Shown here piece after piece: positions 56,289-64,000 of a stretch of DNA of 64,000 bases. Location: NCBI GenBank assembly GCA_037157565.1, contig JAZHRO010000063.1, positions 153,686,501 to 153,750,500 of the forward strand. Reading direction: 5' to 3'. The notes below the pieces were generated by a model, which ran no database searches, was not told where the DNA came from, and saw only the letters and a program-made list of their open reading frames with translations. The position numbers and the translations under genes were made by a program. Positions within the stretch are counted from its first letter, which is position 1; each line of letters starts with the position of its first letter. This DNA comes from Thalassia testudinum. Taxonomy: Eukaryota > Streptophyta > Magnoliopsida > Alismatales > Hydrocharitaceae.

Positions 56289-59200
56289 ATGTTCGGGAGG
56301 AGGTCCTTAAGACCACCCTTGAGACCTCCATTAGCAGTTCACTCCCATTGAGGCCAAGCCTTGAATCACTTGTTTGTGCTACCTTCCGATCATATTGATA
56401 GCTCTTTCAACTCTTTTACTTTTGAGCCTAGATCTTTTTCATCTTCATCCATGGACAATCAAGGAGAAGAACCCAGTTTCCAAGATCAGCTACAGCATCT
56501 TAATGATCTATTCCATGCACATGTCAATCCACCACCGTGTCCTCAGATACGAGATCACTACTATCTCGCAGCGGTGGAGATCGAACCTAGAGTGCAAATC
56601 CCTACTGGAGGGCCTAATGTTGAATTCAAGCCAAACATGATCCATTCTATACCTAAATTCCATGGTTCAAACTCCGAAGATCCTTTCCAGCACATCAAGC
56701 AGCTAAAACATCTGGCCCAAACCTTCGGGCCTGCCATACAAAATCAAGACATCGTGCTCACGAAGATGTTCTCCTTCTCACTCATAGGTAAAGCTGCCGA
56801 TTGGTTCCAGACTCTGAACCATCCAATCAACACCTGGGGGGAACTACAAAATGAATTCTTACAAAAAATTTTCCCAGTTGGCCGGACGAATGCTTTAAGG
56901 CACCAGATCACACACTTCACGCAAAATCCGGAAGAGCCACTTCATGAGGCATGGGATCGCTTTATGGATCTCATGCGGAGATGCCCCCATCATGGAGTTC
57001 CAAACTGGGAATAAGTCCAGTCCTTTTACTATGGGCTCCATGACGAGATCAAGCTATTTGTCAATGCAACCTGTGGTGGAAGCATCATGGGTCAGCATGA
57101 AGATACTATTTGGGAGATTCTCGAGAATATGTGCGAGAACTCCATAAACAATGAATCTATGGGTATGTTCGACTGGACAACTACTCGTGCATTGACAAAC
57201 ACACGGGGGGCACACGAGACTCAGGGCCTGTCCGCATCCGTCGATCTAGAACTGATGGCCAGTCGCCTGGACAAGGTCTCTATTATCGAAAAGAAGGTGG
57301 ATGAATTCACTCGACATCTACAGAGAACCAGCTTAGCATAGCAAAGCATGTATGTGCAACCACCCTCTAGTAGGGAGGTTGTGTATAACATTTATCACCA
57401 TTCTCATCAGGGGATGGACTCATATCCACCCTCGTCTGATCTTAGTTTCAGAGGAAACTCTAGAACTTCCTGCTCTAGTTAGGGGAACTCTAAACCCCCA
57501 TATTCTGACTTCTCTGGAGTTCCTCAGACCTACGAGGATCTTCACGCCATCTAGAATGATCCATTCTCAAACACTTATAACCCTGGATGGCGTAATCATC
57601 CTAACTTGGCATGGTCAGGGAATAATCAAAATCCGAGATCTCAATTCCAACACCGACCACAAGCTCTGTGCCCTTACCATCATTTTCATCCTATGCCCAA
57701 TCCAAATTATCAATCTGGGACATCAAGGGATGACCAAATGACTCACATCCTACAAACCTTGGTTGACATTCAGAAATCCAATGTGGCTATGTAGAAATAG
57801 CATAAAAATGAGATCACAAAGGTTCAAAATTAGCCCGCATAGATGGCGAATTCTCACCAGCCTGGTGCACTTCCATCTCAGCCTCTACCAACTCCGAATA
57901 ACCAAGCCCCTTCTGCTCCATCACTCGACGGGATGGAAGCTTCGACATCGTACTCGGGATATCAGCAACAATCACCACTTCTACCAAATCCAAACCAAAG
58001 CCAGGCTGGACTTAATTCTGTTACCACTCATAGTGGCAAGGTGACACAGGATCCATCTTATCCAAGCCACTCCCAGCGTGGTAGTTCAGAGCCTAACCCT
58101 AGGATGATGATCCAAAGCACCCCTATCCCAGATCCAGAACCTGAACCAATCCTAGAGGAACCTACAGAGGTTCCATTTCCTAAGGCCTTGACCAAAGGAA
58201 AGAGGAAACCCAAACTCATGGCACTTGAGGAAGATTTGGTCAAGCTCTTTGAGAAAGTCCAAATAAATATCCCCTTGATGGATGCAATCAGCCACATACT
58301 GGCATGCGTGAGATTTTTGAAGAATTTATATACACCTAAACATAAGTCAGGAACCAAAGATGAGAGTCCGATCGTATTGTCTGAACAAGTCAGCTCGATC
58401 ATTTTGAGCAAGCTCTTGCAAAAAGCAAAAGATCCTGGCACCCCTTTGATCTCTTGCAAAATTGGTGATCTAGAATTTGATCGAGCATTGTTGGATTTAG
58501 GAGCCTCCATAAATTTGATACCTACATCCCTACTAGACCATTTCGAGGAAACTGAGCTCAAACCAACTGAGGTGACTTTGCAATTAGTAGATAAATCAAT
58601 CAAGTCACCTAGAGGAATTCTTGAGGATGTTCTTGTATAGGTCCGTGATTTCTATTTTCCAATGGACTTCATTGTGTTAGACATGGAGACTCCTGAAAAT
58701 CTAAGGAACACACCAATCATCTTAGGGAGACCATTCCTAGCCACAGCTAGGGTAAATATCAATTGTGAAGAGGGCTAAATCGAGTTAAAATTCGGGAACC
58801 AGACTTTAAAGATTGATATCTTCAAGGCCCAGAAAGGAATAAACTGTGGGGTAATTGAGGAAGTATGTGACGTTAGTTCTATGGTTGAGGACCCACTTGC
58901 AGAGAAAGACACGATTATTCCTAATCCTCAACCACAAGAAGATTCTGACCCACAGTTAGAGAAACCCAAAACTGATCTAGATTCACCCTTAGCTCCCACT
59001 TTATCTTCTAAGGGCCATCCCTAACCCCCACCTGCTACTAATAACCCGGTTATGGAATTGAAAGCCCTCCCAGATCATCTAAAATATGTATTTTTGGGTT
59101 CCAATCAAACATTTCCTATGATTATCGATTCCTGACTCACATCTTATCAGCAAACAAAGCTGATTTCTGTTCTCCAGCAGCATCGGAGAGCCATTGGATG

Positions 59201-61233
59201 GACTCTTGATGATTTGATTAGTATTAGTCCCTCCTATTGCACACACCGTATCTACACAGAAGAGGGCTCATGACCATCCAAAGAAATGCAGAGGTGACTC
59301 AATCCAAATCTATAGGAGGTTGTGAAGAAAGAGATCATCAAATGGTTAGATGTTGGTATTATCTACCCGATCTTCGATAGTTGCTGGGTGAGCCTGATCC
59401 AGGTTGTGCCTATGGCAGGGCTCACCGTCATCATGACTGAATCTGGAGAAACCATCCCAACCCACATCATGAATTCATGGAGAGTCTGCATTGATTACCG
59501 AAGACTAAATGCCTCCACGAAGAAAGATCATTTCCCACTACCATTTATTGATCAGATTCCCGAGAAATTGGAGGGAAATTGATTCTTCTGTTTCTTGGAT
59601 GGTTACTCTGGGTATAATCAGGTGGCAATTCATCTAGAGGATCAGGAAAAGACCACCTTTACCTACCCTTACGGCACGTACACGTTCTGCAGGATGCCAT
59701 TTGGGCTATGCAATGCACCTGCCACCTTTCAGTGGTGCATGCTAGCCATATTCTCATATATGGTGGGTAATTACCTTGAGGTCTTCATGGACGACTTCTC
59801 AGTATTCAGTGAATCTTTTGATGAGTGTCTCTCACATCTGGTCCAAATCCTCAAAAGTTGCCTTGATGTGAACCTAGTTCTTTCCTGGGAAAAGAGCCAC
59901 TTCATGGTTCCTGAAGGCATTGTTCTTGGACATCTCATCTCTGAAAGAGGTATCCAGGTTGACCATGCCAAGGTGAATTTGATTTCCAAGCTACCTGTGC
60001 CTAACTCGGTCAAAGACATCAGATCGTTCCTGGGGCACGTCGGATTTTATTGCTGATTCATACCTGATTTCTCTAAGATTGCACGCCCCTTGACGAATCT
60101 CCTCTCAAAGGACACACCTTTTGAGGTATCGAGTGAGTGCATTCACGCATTTGAGATCTTGCATGACTGAGTCACCCAAGCACTAATCCTGCAATCTCCT
60201 GACGAGTCTCAACCCTTCAAGATCATGTGCGATGTGTTTGACTATGCAATAGGAGTGGTGCTGAGTCAGAAAATCGCTGGGAAACCAGTGGTTATATATT
60301 ACGCCAGCAAGACACTGGACGAGGCTCAGCATAATTACACTGTTACAGAGGACGAGCAGTTGGCAATAGTATTTGGCTTGGAGAAATTCAGGTCTTACCT
60401 CTTGGGGTCCCATGCCATCATTTACTCAGATCACACCGTAGTGATGCACTTACTCATGATGAAGGATGCGAAGCCTAGATTAATCCACTGGATCTTGCTA
60501 TTGCAAGAATTCGATCTTGAAATTCACGACAAGGCAGGAAAGTAGAATGTCGTAGCTGACCACTTATCCCATCTTCCTTCTTCACTCAATGACCCTTTGG
60601 GACCTATCATAGAGCACTTCCCTGATGATCACCTCCTAACAATCGAAACGAAACTTATGTGGTGTGCTGATATGGTGAATTATTTGGCAATGCATCAGAT
60701 CCCATCTGATTGGCCAAAAGCCAAGAAAGACAAATTATTTTCTGATGCCAAGTACTTTGTCTGAGAAGATCCGTATCTATTCTGCATCGATGCTGATCAA
60801 ATCATCAGAAGATGTGTTCCGGAATCTGAGTTCAATGGAATCTTATCCTTCTGCCACAACCAAGTCTATGGTGGTCACTTTTCTAGACACAAGACCACAG
60901 CAAAAGTCCTCCAGTGTGGATTCTATTGGCCCACGATTTTCAAAGATGCACACGACTACTGTAAGACATGCACTCGTTACCATACTTTAGGCAACATGAG
61001 CCGACGTGATATGAAGCCCTTGTAGCCGATTCTCGTGTGCTAAATCTTCAACATTTGGGGGATTGACTTTGTGGGCCCCTTCCCAAAATCTAATGGTTTC
61101 GAATATATTCTCCTAGCCATGGACTACGTAACCAAATGGATCGAAGCCATCCCAACTTGAACCAATGATCATAAAGTTGTGATTAATTCATTCATCAACA
61201 CATTTTCTCTCGGTTCAATATTCCACAGGCTAT
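56289..61233 (+). pseudogene. Athila-type gag-pol, in frame but full of stops
   Basis: From the ATG at 56289 the same frame can be followed to about 61170: gag core ([16 protein letters not shown]), protease ([12 protein letters not shown] near 58495), reverse transcriptase ([29 protein letters not shown] near 59787), RNase H (altered [20 protein letters not shown]), integrase zinc region (GGHFSRHKT; the second Cys of the CxxC pair is Tyr) and the first integrase Asp ([10 protein letters not shown]). I count about 24 in-frame stops. Compared with the young copy most replace Gln (CAG/CAA) or Arg (CGA), one replaces Trp. The only frameshift I see is near 61190, just before the insertion at 61234 that removes the rest of integrase. 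Confidence 0.9.
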
Positions 61234-62214
61234 TGATGTGAGAGTATTTCGCTTGATTAAGAAAATAATAGAATGATATGTCGTTGTAATTTATGTGGTG
61301 GAAATCTCTCAATCAAATATTAAAATAGATATCAGTTTAAACCACAAAAAGGATGTCGTATCCACAGGGAGGAATAGATCCAATAAATTCACGAGTAGAG
61401 AGTTATAATGTTCGTAGACACCTTCGCGAAATCAATTCAATGAATATGCTACTCTAAATGGAACTTGCAATTTCATGAGAAGTTATGGACTATTTATGTA
61501 AATTTTACGTCAGAAATCAAGCTCCCAAAAGTATGTATATGATGCATGTGCAGTGGCATATCATGTAAGTTTGAATTGCATGCAAATCTGAATTAAATTT
61601 CAATGTTAAATGATGCATATAACACAAGTTAAGCAAATTCACGAAATTGAAGTGCACCATGCAATTTTGCTTGAATAAAATAATCCAAATATTAAAGTGA
61701 CAATGGCAGGAAATGTGAATTCTAATTCCTTCAAAAATAGAGGAAACTTCCTCTCTCTTCTTTGCGCACGTGGAGACATGGCGACCGGCCAACTGAAGCC
61801 CAGCAGCGGTGCATGGGAGAGAGACGGTCGCGACGATAGTGGAGGCACAACCGAAGGTGGTCGATGGCGGTCAGCCGGAGGAACGGTCTTCGGCGGCGGT
61901 GCATGGGAGAGAGACGGTGATCTCTCATGGGTGGCTGCGGCCTTGTGTAGAGGTGGAGGCTTCAATGATGAGGGCGTGGTGAGTGTGTAGGGACTGCTGA
62001 CGTGAGTCGAGGAGGTTGGAAGAGGGTGGATGGCGTGGGAGAAAGACCTGCATTTTGGGTTCTTTGCTGCAAAAGGGGATGCGTGGGTGGAAGAAGAGGA
62101 AGAGGGAGTGGAGCACGCAAGCGGCTGGAGTATGGGTGAAGATGCGCGCGGCTGCGCGGAGAAGTTGCATGCTGAGTGGCGCTGCTGAATGAGTGGGCAG
62201 CTCGTGGAATGCAG

Positions 62215-62270
62215 GCGGGCGCATGCTTGCTGGAGTGCAGGCGGGTGCATGCTTGCTGGAGTGCAGGCAG
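62215..62270. repeat. Tandem 26-bp repeats in the LTR
   Basis: gcgggcgcatgcttgctgg and the next unit gcgggtgcatgcttgctgg differ by one base; both end agtgcag. A partial third unit follows. Confidence 0.75.
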
Positions 62271-62661
62271 GCGCATGGTGGCGTGGTGAGGTTGCGTGCT
62301 GCGCAGTGCTACTGAACGCACAGGCAACACGTGGAATGCAGGCGGGTGCGTGCTGCTTGACGCGGTTGCGCGGTGAGGGGCTTTGCGGTGGCGCCCTTGT
62401 GCATACTAAGAGGGCCATGGTGCGAGTGGCATCCACGGTGCAAGCTCTCCTTCACGATTGAAAGGAAGGGGAAACACCTCCCCCCGGGACCGGCTGTGCC
62501 TCTTTCTAACTCCCTTGAGTTTGTTTCTTCTGCCGAGATCCTCTCCAATAGATGGGGCAATTTGAAGAGATTGTTGTTGGCCGCTAGTGGGAGCGCGAAG
62601 AGGCACGCGCGACACGCTGAGGAGTTGCGCATCATGAGGGAAGGAAAAAAATAAATTGGGT

Positions 62662-62669
62662 TATTTATA
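62662..62669 (-). promoter_or_regulatory. TATA box, right-edge LTR
   Basis: TATAAATA on the minus strand. It is about 190 bases from the U3 end, so U3 is short in this family. Confidence 0.5.
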
Positions 62670-62849
62670 CAATTTATCCCAAATAATGTATGAAATGCAT
62701 GTTACTATAATGGAATGTATAAATATGCATGCAAGCCTTTATTTATAAACTCATTTATTTATATATTCAAGTATGCTATGTATATGCAAATATTAATTTA
62801 ATAATTAGGCATTTAAGCATTTACTTAGCACATAATTGTGGTCTCATCA

Positions 62850-62888
62850 AATGCCCCCATGCCTAGTTTTTGCTAGTTCCTTGCAAAA
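62850..62888 (-). other. Polypurine tract with upstream hairpin
   Basis: On the minus strand TTTTGC/GCAAAA (6-bp stem) is followed by a tract ending AGGCATGGGGGCATT at the LTR. Same module as 9283-9319 and 36584-36621. Confidence 0.7.
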
Positions 62889-64000
62889 GTAAAAAGTGAT
62901 GGAAGTGACAAAGATTTCTTCTTTTCTTATTCCAAACATTTAGAGATCCAGACAACTGTGAAGTGATAATAGCCTAGAAAACAGATCCAAGTGAAAAGCC
63001 AATTCGCATTGGGAGCTTGTACTTCACCCTTGGTAAATATTTCTATCAGGATGGCAACTACTTCCCTCAGGGATAAAGTAGAAGATATTCTGTAATTTGA
63101 CCCCGGTTTGTTGACTTAGGTAGAAGATATCGAGTTGAATGGATTTGTATTTGGTGGCACACACTCATCTGGTGCTACATGTAATCTAGTACTACAGACT
63201 CTAGATCTCTAGACTATTAAACAAGTCAACTCGGAGAGAGGTTAAATGACTGTGCTCTCTTGATATTCCTTTGTGCTCACTCTTTTTCTTCTTTTCTTTC
63301 TGAGATCACAAATCTCACCAGATTTAGTAAATATACTCACTGTTTGGTGGCCTCACATGACATTCACACTTTAACTAAAGTCCTAATAACTCTACAACTA
63401 AGTTAAAGTCCTCAGCCAGTATTCGGGTGATTAGAAATACTGAAAGGTAGTATGGGTCATATTTGGTGAATCGTGACGGGTGCTTTTGTTGCCTCAGAAA
63501 CATCGTCACGAAGATAAAACTATAAACTTGGACTATTTTTTTTTTAATATAATTGTTTCTTTTCTCTTTTTCTGCTTCTTTTTTGTTTTTTATTTTTTAT
63601 TTTATTTTATAAATCAACATAACATGACGCAAACTTTTTATTTATCAGGCATTATTAGGGATGATGATGGTCAAGAGGATATTGTGTGGCTTATTTGGTG
63701 GAAGTGCTTACTCTCAGCACCTAGAAGGAATGGATAGGACAAGCATATTTCTGGCCTTTGACACTATTACCCTCCTTCAGCCAAGAACTCTATGAAGGAC
63801 GATCGTAGCCATCCACCATAGTCATAGCTTTATTAAGACTTAATCTCTGTGTATCTGCCTTATTTGGTGACTCTCAGGAATTCACACAATGCACACAGGA
63901 ACAGAGACTGAAAACTATGCCTAACTCTGAGGTATCATCATCTAATTGTCCAAAACTTAAGAGTCCTTGCACTAGACTTAGCGCACCAGTAATCTCTCTA
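62889..64000 (-). other. 3' noncoding region of the right-edge element
   Basis: No gene is supported. A tract at 63537-63610 is purine-rich on the minus strand, as in the two other elements with this layout. The open frame at 63480-63737 runs through this T-rich tract and is not counted. Confidence 0.5.

Larger units (their letters stand above)
52599..61233 (+). mobile_element. Older Athila-type element, decayed, truncated by insertion
   Basis: 5' LTR (52599-55261), tRNA-Asp-type primer site, leader with predicted intron, and gag-pol up to the integrase, where another element interrupts it. Layout and protein are those of the element at 33829-47528, clearly diverged. The rest of pol and the 3' LTR are not in the window. 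Confidence 0.9.
61234..62849 (-). repeat. 3' LTR of the right-edge element
   Basis: Starts TGATGTGAG and ends CTCATCA. Minus-strand TATA at 62662-62669. U5 motif gtcgtatccacagggagg at 61355-61372. Two exact-length 26-bp repeats at 62215-62240 and 62241-62266 with part of a third. A GC-rich open frame at 61639-62418 (minus, Ala/Pro/His-rich) is probably chance. Confidence 0.8.
61234..64000 (-). mobile_element. 3' end of a further Athila/Tat-like element
   Basis: A 1.6-kb LTR (61234-62849) is followed on its right by a hairpin and polypurine tract in minus orientation and about 1.1 kb of 3' noncoding sequence. The rest lies beyond the window. It is inserted in the integrase frame of the older Athila-type element, after IFSRFNIPQAI. 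The predicted target duplication is gctat (61229-61233). Confidence 0.8.

Noticed and set aside
61639..62418. 259-codon minus-strand frame downstream of the LTR TATA box
   Set aside because: Ala/Pro/His-rich, shaped by the 26-bp repeats, no recognisable domain; kept only as a remote possibility.

Overview
This is nuclear DNA from a flowering plant, almost certainly from gene-poor repeat-rich chromatin. I recognise no intact host gene. Nearly all of the 64 kb is transposable elements inserted into one another: plant Ty3/gypsy retrotransposons of the Athila/Tat lineage (tRNA-Asp-like primer sites), a Tekay/Del-type chromovirus (initiator-Met primer site, chromodomain), and an older PIF/Harbinger DNA transposon. 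The species cannot be named from what is visible.

Left part (1-16930): a decayed PIF/Harbinger transposon with a transposase remnant (1171-2057, minus) and a Myb/SANT-like second gene (11382-12420, minus). It has been cut by an Athila-type LTR at the left edge (1-1170), by a 7.8-kb LTR element without pol (3319-11084), and by a solo Athila-type LTR (13794-16400).

Middle left (16931-25520): AT-rich sequence with a minisatellite and one weak small-ORF candidate, then a solo chromovirus LTR in minus orientation (18928-21616), then old unassigned repeat-like sequence.

Centre (25521-52481): a plus-strand chromovirus with a perfect ataga target duplication and many stops. Its 5' LTR holds a solo Athila-type LTR (27432-30129, duplication cgcag). 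Its reverse transcriptase region is split by a complete, young, minus-strand Athila-type element (33829-47528, duplication gttac) with an open gag-pol of about 1899 residues and LTRs that differ at 11 sites plus one C-run.

Right part (52599-64000): a plus-strand Athila-type element whose gag-pol stays in one frame but carries about two dozen stops, mostly where the young copy has Gln or Arg. Its integrase is interrupted at 61234 by the 3' end of a further minus-strand element that runs off the window.

Comparing the copies gives the most interesting signals: a predicted leader intron at nearly the same distance from the LTR in three elements (two autonomous-type, one lacking pol), a conserved noncoding block inside that intron in the two autonomous-type copies, a hairpin directly before the polypurine tract, a second internal polypurine motif about 1.2 kb upstream, a shared U5 motif, and a covarying palindrome at the outer U3 end of the LTRs. 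Together these suggest that the pol-lacking element uses the machinery of the Athila-type family.
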